NCBI GenBank assembly: GCA_039704465.1
Contig: JASFAU010000010.1
Span: forward strand, 434,001 to 498,000
Reading direction: 5' to 3'
Source: Plasmodiophora brassicae
Taxonomy: Eukaryota > Endomyxa > Phytomyxea > Plasmodiophorida > Plasmodiophoridae
Length of the DNA stretch: 64,000 bases
Shown: in pieces, positions 48,101 to 58,288 of the stretch
Position numbering within the stretch: the stretch's first letter is position 1
How the letters are laid out: the number at the start of each line of letters is the position of its first letter
Program-made: the position numbers and the translations under genes
The notes under the pieces: model-generated
The model's database searches: none
What the model was told of the DNA's origin: nothing
Seen by the model: only the letters and a program-made list of their open reading frames with translations

Positions 48101-49876
48101 ACAGAAGGACTCTCCAGAACAGATCGATGCCATTCGACAAACTCCTTTGGGCTAGCGCACCACTCGGGGCATTTCAGATCAGGGAGCCCGAGATCCTATC
48201 ATTGGTAATGATTGGTTTACCGTGCGCGTCTCGAAACGCAGGGAAATAGCAATACCTTATGCAACGATTCGAATACCGTTGGGTCAGAGAAGAATTCTGG
48301 TATACACTCATCCGGTGTCCACTGGTACATTTGCGCCATGGTCGAGGGGTATTCATTCGGCTCAAAATTGCATCTGACTTCGGCTGTGAGGCGAGAAACG
48401 GGCACTCTCCTGCAGGATATCTCAGTGACCGCGCGATAGATATATTTGTTATGTTATCGATAACCTCGCAAGGTAGACGCAAAGCGTCAAGTCGGAGAGC
48501 ATTTCCGGAACATGATGCGGGCGTTGATCGTTGCCAGACGCACCTTTGTAAGTAAAATCAAGTTGCTCATCACCTATACGGACAGCATGATTGACGGTTA
48601 CATATCGAGCATTGGAAACTGCCCTATGGAATACCTTTCTTCAGCCTGAATTTGCTCTACCGTTCAATGTCAGCTCCAAGCAGTCCGAACAGACAGGCGG
48701 GAACGCATTGACCTTAGAAAGGTCTCTGGTTCCTGCCCACCGATCCGAAAAGTCTGAGACCCAGGGAAATACTGGGTGACAATGAGGTCTCCGAATGAAA
48801 CGACCAGCGAGACGGTTGAGCTCGAGGATGTACTCGTAGTTTGACATCCGGCCAGATACCCATTCCAAGCAGAGGTTTCGCGATGAGCCACTGGCCGTTT
48901 CGCCACTGGCCGTTTCGCCACGATCACTACGGCAGCTGTTCAGCGTTGATGTTTCAACAGCGTCCCGCATGCACAATGTACATTGCGATGGGGGCAGGTG
49001 AAGCAATGCATGACAGCTGCATCCAGTTGGAGTCAGGAGAGAATTGGAAGTTGCCCAACGAGACATCGCCATGAGCGATCTGCATGATAAAACGATGTCA
49101 GTGAACGCCACATTCTGCGTTGCTTTGAGCAAATCCCACCCCGTTCGAGTGAAGAACGCGAACAGCGTGCACAGCCTGAAATACGCGAAAGAGCCGGACA
49201 AACTCGTTATCGCACGCGCCCTGCTCAAGACACAGTGGATCAACAAGCCAAGGCAAGTCTCGATATGACCTACCGTATCAGGTTCTCGTAAATACGATTC
49301 TAGCGTGTAGGGCGAGGCTCGAAACAAAAGGGCAATGGCCCGTTCACCATCCTCCACGACACTGACGAGATCGGGGACACACGCATGCTTTCGAGCGAAG
49401 ATATGTCGTTGGCTGGAAGGCTTCCGGTCGCACGCTCAGACGCACAGCTATTCGTGTTTCTGTGCCACTTATCATACCTCTATCTGGTCCTCGTACAGCG
49501 CATGAACAATGCCCATGATGGCCTTTCTGAAATCATCAAAGGTGCCAAACGGAGCCCCTATCCGCCCGACCGGACGTGGTTTCCCAGGCTGCCGATCAGC
49601 AGCTAGTTTCCCATTGATCACTCTCTCGACCGACTAAGCAAGGGGGGCGTTAGCACTCCAGTTGCCCACCATCTCCAATCGAACCGCACGGGAAACATTT
49701 CTTCCGAAATCCAGTTGAACGTCGACGAGGTTGGTGTCGTCGCAAACATCCCCACACTAGTCTACATCAGTTTGACCAGAGCGACCCCGCATGGACGAAC
49801 GGCCTACTCGACACCTTTCATCAGCGGCGGGAATCACCCAGACCTGGGCGTCGTCACCGACAGCGAACCCAGGCAT
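45107..49876 (-). CDS. WDR81: WDR81-like BEACH/WD40 protein with kinase-like N-terminus
   Basis: Multi-exon minus-strand gene. The likely start is [20 protein letters not shown] at 49876. A kinase-like region follows ([38 protein letters not shown]), then [15 protein letters not shown], which leads into [52 protein letters not shown] and [27 protein letters not shown], an almost exact WDR81 signature. After BEACH comes a second kinase-lobe-like piece ([16 protein letters not shown]), a long helical stretch, and C-terminal WD40 blades ([20 protein letters not shown], ending [10 protein letters not shown]). WDR81 works with WDR91 to restrain endosomal PI3-kinase and in aggregate autophagy. One intron, 49634-49656, would be only 23 nt. 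Confidence 0.83.
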
Positions 49877-50187
49877 GCGCTCGCCGGCCTGTCGGCGGTC
49901 ACCGGTTAGGGGGGCGCAGGGACGCGGCGAGCCGACCCACGCGGCAGCATACCTTGACGACGTGGTGATGGGCATCCGCCCGCGTGCACGGCTCGTCGAT
50001 GACGACGCAGCAGCCAACCATGACCGCGGAAACGAGGCCCAATGACGAAGAAAATGCGATGCCGATCTTCTGCGCCTGCCTGACGACCACTTCGACGGAT
50101 CGCCGGTCGGTGATGGGTGTCGCACCCGCAAGTGTCGTCAGCGACGCGCACGGCACACACACGCACCCACGTTTTTGGCGGCACACC
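49877..50187. promoter_or_regulatory. divergent spacer between WDR81 (-) and APC6 (+)
   Basis: About 310 bp with long open but unconserved frames in this GC-rich stretch. No gene or repeat is recognised; a shared promoter is inferred from layout. Confidence 0.4.
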
Positions 50188-51961
50188 ATGGCGGCGACCG
50201 TGCCTGTGGACACGATCCGGGCTCTGGTCCAGTCGTGCGAGGCCGCCGGCTGCATCGGCAGCGGCCTGTTCTTCGCCGACAAGCTCGTCTCGTTCAGGAA
50301 CGACGATTCGGACGTGTACGCCCTGGCGAAGCTGCTGTTCGCCAAGCGCGAATTCAGACGCGCCGTTCATGTGCTGTCGCAGTCGGAGGCGATGCGAACG
50401 AATATTCGGTTCCGGTTGCTGGCCGGACGATGCCTGGTATATCGGTCGTGAATACGTGTGTCGCGTGCTCGTCGTTGAGCCGTGATCCAGATGGAGGTCG
50501 GTGATTTCGATGGCGCCCTGGCCGTGGTTGGCGATGATGATGAGGACGGCGTTGCCATGGACCGCCACGAAGACAGCGCCACAGAACTCTCTGTGCGTGT
50601 CTCGCCGCGATTGCCTCGCCAGACCACTGATGCTGGCAGCAGGTTCAGTCGGCGGTTTGCTTCCTTCGCGGTTGCATCTTTGAGGCGCTTGAGAACCGGC
50701 ACCGTTCGGTCTACTGGTTCAAGCAGGCGGTTCTGCAAGATGTTCGTTGTTACGACGCGTTCAGTAGAATTGTTCAGGAGCGCATGCTCCCTTTGGAGGA
50801 GGAACTCGCCTTCTTTCAACAGCTCGTGTTTCCGCCTGGCTACGAATGGCTGCGCGATCTGTATGCCTGCGAGATCAGTCAGCATAGCCATGAGAAGGAC
50901 GCCGTTTCTGAGCATGCTGCTGCTGCTGCGTCGATTGGCCTGCACGACAATTCGAACGTGCTGGCGTGCCAGGCCCAGCATGCGTACAACTGTAACCAGT
51001 TCCAAGCGGCTCATGATCTGTCGCAGCGTATGCTGAATCGCAGTAGCTGTGCGCGCGACGTTCTAAGGCTCGATCCGTGTCAGGGATTATGGAGAAAGAC
51101 CCGTATCACGACGGCGTCCTCCCGGTATACTTATGCTCACTGGTCGAGCTCAAACGGAAGAGCGACCTGTTTTACTGCGCCCATCAGCTTGTGGAATCGT
51201 ATCCGAACAAGGCCATCGCGTGGTTTGCTGTCGCGTGCTATTATTACCTAATTGGAAAATACGACAGTATGCGAGTGAGCTGTGTTCCTTCCCCGCATGG
51301 TTACTGACGGTGTGTGCCAGTCGCCCGTCGTTACTTCAGCAAGTCCACCTCAGTCGACGGTCACTTCGTTTCGTCTTGGGTCGGGTTTGGGCACGCGTTT
51401 GGCGCTCAGGACGAATGTGATCAAGCGATGTCCGCGTATCGTACCGCTGAGCGACTCTTCAAGGGTTCCCACGTCCCGCTTCTGTGCCTTGGCATCGAAT
51501 TCATGAGAACGAACAACTTGAAGGGCGCCATGTCGCTGTTCGAGCAGAGTCTAAACGCATGCCCGACAGACCCCATGGTCTACAACGAAATCGCCGTTGC
51601 TCACTATCGTAACGGTGCCTACGTGGAAGCCATCGAGGGTTTCACCAAAGCCCTGTCGCTAGTTCCTCCCGATGCCGTCTCGCCCTGGGAACCGACCCTA
51701 TTCAATCTAGGGCACGCCCTGAGGAAGATTGGCGAGATCGCCAAGGCCCGCGAGTATTATCTGCGAGCGCAAGCCGTCAACCCGCGAAATGCTTCCGTGC
51801 ACACCGCGATCGGCCTGACCTACCATCTGGAAGGCGACCGACATGCCGCTATCGATCAGTATCACAAGGCGCTTGGTCTGCTCCCAAGGAACACGCTTAC
51901 CAATGACCTACTCACAAGATGCATCGCTGAGGTTGTTGACGATTGTAAACTGGTCGCATGA
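50188..51961 (+). CDS. CDC16: anaphase-promoting complex subunit 6 (CDC16)
   Basis: TPR scaffold subunit of the APC/C ubiquitin ligase. The first exon starts MAATVPVDTIRALVQSCEAA and runs through LFAKREFRRAVHVLSQS to RLLAGRCL; an intron ending gatccag leads to MEVGDFDGALAVVGDDDED. Later exons give LPLEEELAFFQQLVFPPGYE, MEKDPYHDGVLPVYLCSLVE, YPNKAIAWFAVACYYYLIGK, ARRYFSKSTSVDGHFVSSWV, GFGHAFGAQDECDQAMSAYR, WEPTLFNLGHALRKIGEIAK and HTAIGLTYHLEGDRHAAIDQ. These match the C-terminal TPR superhelix of CDC16 nearly unit by unit, including 'EKDP.H...LPV...LVEL'. It stops soon after the last TPR, without the long acidic tail of vertebrates. Confidence 0.93.
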
Positions 51962-52053
51962 CAACATTGTGCACGGGACGCGCGGTAGGCCGTGTTCAAT
52001 CCGGGGATGGGGGGTCATCTACCAATTGTAATAATACGGATATGTGATCAAAG

Positions 52054-53907
52054 TCATTCGACGCGCCCAAACGTCAGCGTGTCGATTACGAAGTTCTGCT
52101 CCTGTTCGTGCGGCAGCTTAAGGCCGGGATCATGAGATGTCCGGGTACACCGTTGCACGACTTCCTTGTACTCAGTGGATCGGGAGAGCACCCACGCCGA
52201 CTGGTCGCTGGTGCACGCGGCCGCCGTGATGGAGTACCCTTCCCGCCATCGCGCGCGGACCGATTCGGACGGGTAGCAGAAGCTCAGCTCGACAGATTGT
52301 ACGTCGAAGTCCATGAACGCCGACTTGCTCATCACGACGGCCCACTTGGCGGCTTGGGCGCCGACCGACGTGATCACGAACCCGTTCTCCCAATTGTCAG
52401 CGACCCACTGCGACGGGAACGTTTCCGACAGTGCGAACATCTGGTTCTCGTACCGCTCGCGTACGAACTGGGTCCCGACCAGGATCCACTGCTTGCTATT
52501 GCCAGCATTTCTCCCGACGACCGACGTGACCACCATGCCGCGCTTCGACAGGCGTTCAACCAGGTCGAGGAAGTCGGAATCGGTCGTGGCGCGGAACAGC
52601 TTCTGATCCTTGATGTTGTTGCACTGGAGATCCTGAACCATGACGGCCTTGTACGTGCCTTCCGCGTAGCACAGGGACTGGATACGCCATCGGCCATACC
52701 GCCGTGAGACCTTGCTCGACTTGCCTAATGCTGCAATGGCCTTCTCAAGAGAGCCGATGTCGGTCCTGGTGATCATCTCCTGGATCGGTTCGACATCCTT
52801 CTGCGTCGACACGATGATCCACTGGAGCACCTTGCGGTTGCTGGGCGCCACGATATGCTTCTTCATCACTGGCACGGTCACCTCGGTATCCACCGGTCGC
52901 TCGCCTCGCTTCCTCGTGAACCCATCGAACTTCAGCAGTTCGCCACTCTTCGCCGGTGCATCATCTGGCGCTCCCACAGATCGGATGTCGACACGCTCGA
53001 AATCCAGGCACTGGCTCAGGTACTCGTAGTCCGGCTCCTCATCGTACTTCAGCGCGCGAACGTTCGCCATGTAGTACAGCAGCCCATCGGGAACGCCGCG
53101 ACACAGCTCGGGCAACGATACGACGCCTTTCGACATACAGATCAGCTTGCCCTTGTGCTCCCCGCGGAACCCTTGCCAGGGCAGCGACCCGCGCATCAGG
53201 TACAGCATCATGTACCCGAGCGACTCGAGATCGTCGCGGCGCGTCAGGCCGCGTCCCAGATGCGCATGCAGGGACGCGTATCGCAGGGAACCAGCGAAGT
53301 GCGTCAGGTGCTGCCAGTACTCGGCGTGGATTCCGTTGCTGGATCGCCACGGGCGCGACAGGCCAAAGTCCACCAGGCGGATGCCGCTCGTGAATTTGTC
53401 GGATTGCGGCCCGCAGACAAAGTTCGCCGGCTTCACGTCGGCGTGGACGAACCCGCAGTCGTGCAGTCGTTTCAGTAGCCTCAGCGCTTGCAGGGATACC
53501 TCTCGGGCCTCCGGCACCGTCAGCATCCACGACTGGTTCTTCGTCTTCGACCGCTGCTCGATGACGCTGTACAGCGACTTCCCGCATCGCTCCATGACGA
53601 CGACGTGCCATCCATCCTTGTGGACGCCATGGTAGTACAGTTTCGGCGCGCCATTGCCGGACATGGACTTCAGCGCGGCGATCTCCTTCGACGAGATCTT
53701 CGTCTTGGATATCTTGATCGCGACGTTGCGCTCGCCGTCGCTCGAAACGCGCCGGATCGCCTCGCCCTCGTAGACATCGCCGAAATGCCCGCTGCCCAGG
53801 TGCCGTTGCTTCAGGACGCGCCAGTACCCGTCGACGGCGCTGCCGACCGTATCGGGCAGCGGCATGTCCGGGCCGGACGCACCGCCATCCGACTCGGGGC
53901 AGCTCAT
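52054..53907 (-). CDS. MUT9-like (MLK/PPK) casein-kinase-1-family kinase with C-terminal DUF7477-type domain
   Basis: Intronless 617-residue protein from MSCPESDGG at 53907. The kinase domain has the Gly loop LGSGHFGDVYEG, VAIKISK, HADVKPANFVCG, VDFGLSRPW, and the CK1 hallmark SLRYASLHAHLGRGLTRRDD replacing APE. All catalytic residues are present. The C-terminal ~280 residues form a repeated module (WIIVSTQKDVE, WILVGTQFVRERYENQ, WAVVMSKSAF, then ELSFCYPSESVRARWREGYS, ITAAACTSDQSAWVLS, FVIDTLTFGR). It matches the conserved C-terminal domain of plant MUT9-like kinases, which phosphorylate histone H3/H2A and photoreceptors. An upstream in-frame non-ATG extension is ignored. Confidence 0.85.
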   Translation of the reverse strand: MSCPESDGGASGPDMPLPDTVGSAVDGYWRVLKQRHLGSGHFGDVYEGEAIRRVSSDGERNVAIKISKTKISSKEIAALKSMSGNGAPKLYYHGVHKDGWHVVVMERCGKSLYSVIEQRSKTKNQSWMLTVPEAREVSLQALRLLKRLHDCGFVHADVKPANFVCGPQSDKFTSGIRLVDFGLSRPWRSSNGIHAEYWQHLTHFAGSLRYASLHAHLGRGLTRRDDLESLGYMMLYLMRGSLPWQGFRGEHKGKLICMSKGVVSLPELCRGVPDGLLYYMANVRALKYDEEPDYEYLSQCLDFERVDIRSVGAPDDAPAKSGELLKFDGFTRKRGERPVDTEVTVPVMKKHIVAPSNRKVLQWIIVSTQKDVEPIQEMITRTDIGSLEKAIAALGKSSKVSRRYGRWRIQSLCYAEGTYKAVMVQDLQCNNIKDQKLFRATTDSDFLDLVERLSKRGMVVTSVVGRNAGNSKQWILVGTQFVRERYENQMFALSETFPSQWVADNWENGFVITSVGAQAAKWAVVMSKSAFMDFDVQSVELSFCYPSESVRARWREGYSITAAACTSDQSAWVLSRSTEYKEVVQRCTRTSHDPGLKLPHEQEQNFVIDTLTFGRVE

Positions 53908-54485
53908 GCGACGGTGCGACCTCGACCACAATTTGGGTTGTTGTCCAGTTTTTCGTGCGCGGGCGGGCGGGCGGGCGGGCGCGGGCTGCCTGCACGGGCC
54001 GCGGACACGGACAGGCGCGACCGCGCGCAAAAGTTGCGCCCACTGACCCACTGGGGCCCAGCGCCCAGATTATCCTTGACCCACGGCCACCGCCCACGGG
54101 GCTGCCCGCTCCCCGCTGCTGAATGCTGATGTCCGACGACCACTGTTGCGCCCGGCAAAATCGGCGCTCCCCGCTGCCTGGCCACGCGCTGCCAGCAGTC
54201 ACTGTCAGCCCGGGACCCGACCAGGCCCATCTTGTGCGGGGAGGAAGATGTTTGAAACGGACAGCGCGTCGTTTAACATTGCCGTCGATTGCAAACAAGC
54301 GGCGGGAGCGCATGAAACGTATCAGTCAGTACGTCCCTAAGTGCTGCCTGGGAGTCGGAACGGAATTCGCTATTGGTCAGATCGTGTATGGGTACACTTG
54401 GTGAGGGGCACAATCGAGGTATAGCAGAACTAGCGCATAGTCATATTGGATGGCCCGCCGCTATCGGCGTCTGTAGGTGGTCGCC
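53908..54485. other. divergent intergenic region with GC-rich block, no gene recognised
   Basis: About 580 bp between the MUT9-like kinase start (minus) and the copine start (plus). It includes gcgggcggg repeats around 53,960-53,990. Open frames running through it are a by-product of GC content; none resembles a known protein. Confidence 0.5.
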
Positions 54486-57195
54486 ATGGACGATGTCGTC
54501 TCGTCGAAGCTGTCGATCGACCTCTCGATCAGGTGTGTGCGGCCCGGGTTCCCTGGCGTATGGCACCCAGTCACGATCTCACACCCGTGGCCGTGATCAG
54601 AAACTTCCCGCGTATGAGAGGCCTGCACCATGTCCACCTGATCGTGTTCGTCTCGATTGCCGACTCGAGGAAGGAGGGCGAGCAGTACATCGGGCATACA
54701 GACATCCTCAGGTCTGCTGTGAACCACCACGAGGGGACCCTGGCTACGAGGCGCGCTGACGCCTGTTCACGCGCGTGTAGAGATGTCACGAACTCGGAGC
54801 TCACGCCACAGTTCACTGTGGAGTACTACTTCGAGGAGAACCAGATCCTGACGCTGCGCGCGTACCATTCGTCCAAGGAGCTGGATCAGAAGGATGCGAC
54901 GCCTCCAGGCGAATCCGACCTGATCGGCCAATGCCAGATGCTGCTCAGCGATTTGGTCTCGTCGCCCACCAGGACAGCTCGGTACCTCGAGTGGGAACGC
55001 AACCGCCATATCGCCTGTCTGATTCGCCAGCCAGACGTGACCTGATGCTGGGCAATGCCACCGTCAGAGGACCGTCGTCGGAGCCGTCCAGGGTCGTCGT
55101 ACGATGCGAGAAGGTGGCCAACACGGAAGACAACGTCATGCTGGGAATCAGCGCCCTGTCGCTCGACAAGACGCGGTGCTGTGGGAAACCGTCGCCTGTC
55201 TTGGAAATCGCCCGCGTCAAAGAAGGGTACTCGTGGCAGGTGGTGCACAGTACTGAGGTACACGCGCGACGACGCTTTACGAGCGATCCTCATCGCTGAA
55301 CGCTGCCGACCAGCCTGCGACCCGGACCTGTGATCCGGTCTGGCCCGAATTCAAGATGGGCTTGCACCAGATCTGCAACAATGACCGAACGCGTCTGCTG
55401 CGGGTCACCGTTTGGGATCAGCGATCGCGGAACAGCCGGGTGATGATCGGCCAGTGCGAAAGCTGTCTCAGTACGTGACGCGCCCCTGGATCTGCCCGCG
55501 AGGTCAAACAGTCGCCCATACGTGGTCACAGACGATATGCGGAAGCTGGTCAGGATGAAATCCGACCTGGCCGCAACACAGGTCGCGGAATTACCATCCC
55601 TGGACCGGACGGCGAATACGCTGGCGCTGACGAACCCGAACAAGTCGAGGAGAGGGGCGCGATACAAGAACACCGGGTTCCTCGTGTTCAGAAAGGTGTG
55701 CTCGGCGTCGCCCCCCTCCCTCCCGAATGTGTCTCACGGGTGTGGGAATAGGTCCACATCTACCGAGATCCCAGTTTCCTCGACTACATCATGGGCGGCC
55801 TTACCGTCCGACTGATGGTCGCCATCGGTACGGGGCCGGTTGCAAACCACCGGCGACGTCACGACACCGACCCATGCGATCGCAGACTTCACGGCCTCGA
55901 ACGGCGACCCATCGTTCCCCGATTCTCTGCACTACATCGACAGCAACAATGGGGTGCAGAACCCGTACGAGCACGCCATAATTGCCATCGGCAACGTCCT
56001 GGCGGCGTACGACACCGACCAGATGTTTCCCGTCTGGGGATTCGTCAGTTCTGCCGAGTCGCCGCCACGTGTGCCACCAATCTGACGTGCAACGACACCA
56101 GGGTGCCAAGTTGCGGTCCTCAAACCAGGTCAGCCACCGGTTCTCGCTGACGTTCGACCCGCACGTCGAGGAGGTCAGCGGCGTGCATGGCATTCTAAAG
56201 GCCTACAGGAAGACGTTCGGGAAGATACAGCTGTCCGGTAGGGGGAGAGGCAGCCGACGTCCTCAACGAGCGCCCCGCCCTGTGATGCTAACTGGCTCGA
56301 CCGCAGGGCCGACCATGTTCTCCGACATTATCAATCGGGCGACCGAGATCGCCAGCGAGCCGTACACCGCCGACGCCCAGCACTACAACATCCTGCTGGT
56401 CATCACCGACGGGGTCGTCAACGACCGCACGCTGACGACCGAGAAGTCAGCAATCTGCCCGCCCAGATGCGCCCGTCTAACCGGTTCTGTCCAGGATCAT
56501 CGAGGCGTCGGATAAGCCGCTGTCGATCATCATCGTGGGAGTCGGCAGCGCCGACTTCAGCGACATGGTGTTCCTCGACTCGGACGACAAGTTGCTGGAG
56601 CAGGACGGCAAGGTTGCAAAGGTCGGTCGTGGGCGGGGGGCGTTCCTACCGATGCACAGCAGCGCTGAGTCGAGGCATGCAGCGCGACATTGTCCAGTTC
56701 GTCGCGATGAAGAATATCCAGCGAGGCAATACGAGTCGGCTAGCCGCCGAAGTCCTAGCAGAGGTGCCCGGTCAGGTGATCGCCTACATGAAGATGAAGG
56801 ACATATCGCCGCCGAACAAGGCAAAGACGTCCGTCGACGATACGCCAGCGGAAGAGCAGACCGTGCATTCGAACGCGGCCGGCGACGCAAGGGAGCGCGC
56901 GTCGATTTCCGCAACCTTCGTCGACGTGAAGCCGCAGGTCGACCCAGCGAGCTCACCACAGCGTCATGGGTCCGTCAAGGACCTTCGCAAGCAGGTCGCC
57001 GGGTCGTCCGGCTCGCCGAAGCGCCAAGGGTCGGCCCAGGACCTGCGCCGGCACGTTGCAGGGTCGTCCAGGGACGTGCGCATCAGGAGCATCGACCGGA
57101 TCTCGGAGGAGGAGGACAGCGACGCCGGGACGTCCAGCGAGGCCACGATGCGGTCGAGGTCGACGCGAGCGCTGTCCGGGTCAAGCAAACCCTAG
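54486..57195 (+). CDS. copine (C2A-C2B-vWA) with a basic repeat tail
   Basis: Calcium-dependent phospholipid-binding protein in many exons. The start [15 protein letters not shown] splices to [20 protein letters not shown]; the usual C2A loop-1 'SKSDP' is absent, so C2A probably binds calcium poorly. C2A continues [21 protein letters not shown]2B includes [20 protein letters not shown] and [17 protein letters not shown]. The vWA/copine domain begins [17 protein letters not shown] and, after an intron, [18 protein letters not shown], with an intact MIDAS DxTxS. Then [20 protein letters not shown] and [18 protein letters not shown] ~120-residue C-terminal extension not usual in copines holds two related units, [14 protein letters not shown] and [14 protein letters not shown]. 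Confidence 0.9.
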
Positions 57196-57328
57196 CCGAC
57201 AATAGAATTACACATACGCGCGCGAGTGGCGCCTTGCACTGCCAGTCCCGACACGGCAAGCGTCGTCTGGTTTAGATAGGAGCCCGCCATGGTTCCGGAG
57301 CGTCGGGGGTGCTGGCACAGGCGAACGT

Positions 57329-57932
57329 CTACGCGTACTTGTGGAAGTCCCAATCGCGATTGTCTGTCGCAGTGCCCCAGGGTGGCGATTAGCAGCAGCA
57401 GACGCGGCCAGCAGAACCGCGTCCCTACCCAGAGGGCACACACCGCGATTGGCCAGCCACCGGCTGATACAATGAAAATGGAACGCTGTCAACCGAGCAA
57501 ACACATTCGTTATTGTCGTGTTCGTGCAATGGCGCCGCTCGACCAGTTCCTACCGTGGTTACAGACTGAACCAACGAACCGTCGTCAGCCGACCAATGGT
57601 GCAGTGCCCACACGACGGCCATACCTCCCCAGGCGACCGTGCAATCGCCGCTCGACTCCGACCGCTGGTCGGCCTGGCACTCGATGCACAGCTCCATGAT
57701 CAGGTTCCTGCAGATGGCGCACGTGTCGTACTCGGTGTCTGCAACGTGTCAGCGACCGGTGCCTCGGGCCCAGGGGCGGCGCACGCGCGCACACCCTACC
57801 CCAGCGCCACAGCGCGACCGCGTTCCACTTCTTGACCTGGACACGCGCGCCGTCGTCGTCGTCGCCGTCGGCCGCATTGCCGGGCGCGGCGGCGTCGGCC
57901 TTGTCGTCCACATCCATGTTGTCGTCCGCCAT
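57329..57932 (-). CDS. RBX1: RBX1/ROC1 RING-box subunit of cullin ubiquitin ligases, with a 12-nt micro-exon
   Basis: Five exons rebuild the whole protein: 57800-57932 ([10 protein letters not shown]... [12 protein letters not shown]), 57625-57738 ([20 protein letters not shown] ... CTVAWG), 57554-57565 (VCNH), 57429-57485 ([19 protein letters not shown]) and 57329-57363 ([11 protein letters not shown]). The introns are 61, 59, 68 and 65 nt, all GT-AG and in phase. Every zinc ligand of the RING-H2 box is present, and VCNH, coded by the 12-nt exon, supplies two of them. RBX1 recruits E2 enzymes to cullins in SCF-type ligases. The N-terminal ~35 residues are acidic and variable as in other species. 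Confidence 0.95.
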
Positions 57933-58288
57933 GATTGGCGACCAACGCGGCGCAAATGGACCAGCGGCGGCCTCCGAGCCTGCGAGCCGGCCGCCCAACG
58001 TCACCACCACGTCACGCGCCGCCCCGTATTCCAGCGCGATGCTGTGCGCGATACACGAACTCTGTCGAATAACAACGAGGTTGACGTCCGCCTGAGGGCT
58101 GACGAGTGAGTACGGTAGTTGGGGTGACTGTTGACTGCAACGGCGCCCACTGCTGACCAGAAATAGCGTGGCGCGCCCTGCAGTTGTGGACAGGGAGGCC
58201 CCCCCTCCCCGGGGGGTACGAAGCGGCACCGGAACACACACCCACACACACACCTCGGCCCATTGCCGGATACCGCGTGCCAGCTCCG
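57933..58288. promoter_or_regulatory. divergent spacer with homopolymer and CA-repeat blocks
   Basis: About 350 bp between RBX1 (minus) and a secreted orphan (plus). It holds a C7TC4G6-like block at 58199-58216, able to fold as a hairpin, and a CA-rich microsatellite at 58232-58254 about 35 bp before the orphan's ATG. No coding region is seen. Confidence 0.5.

Noticed and set aside
53039..54313. 424-codon minus-strand frame overlapping the kinase
   Set aside because: The frame next to it carries every kinase motif; this one is Arg/Ala-rich noise due to high GC.
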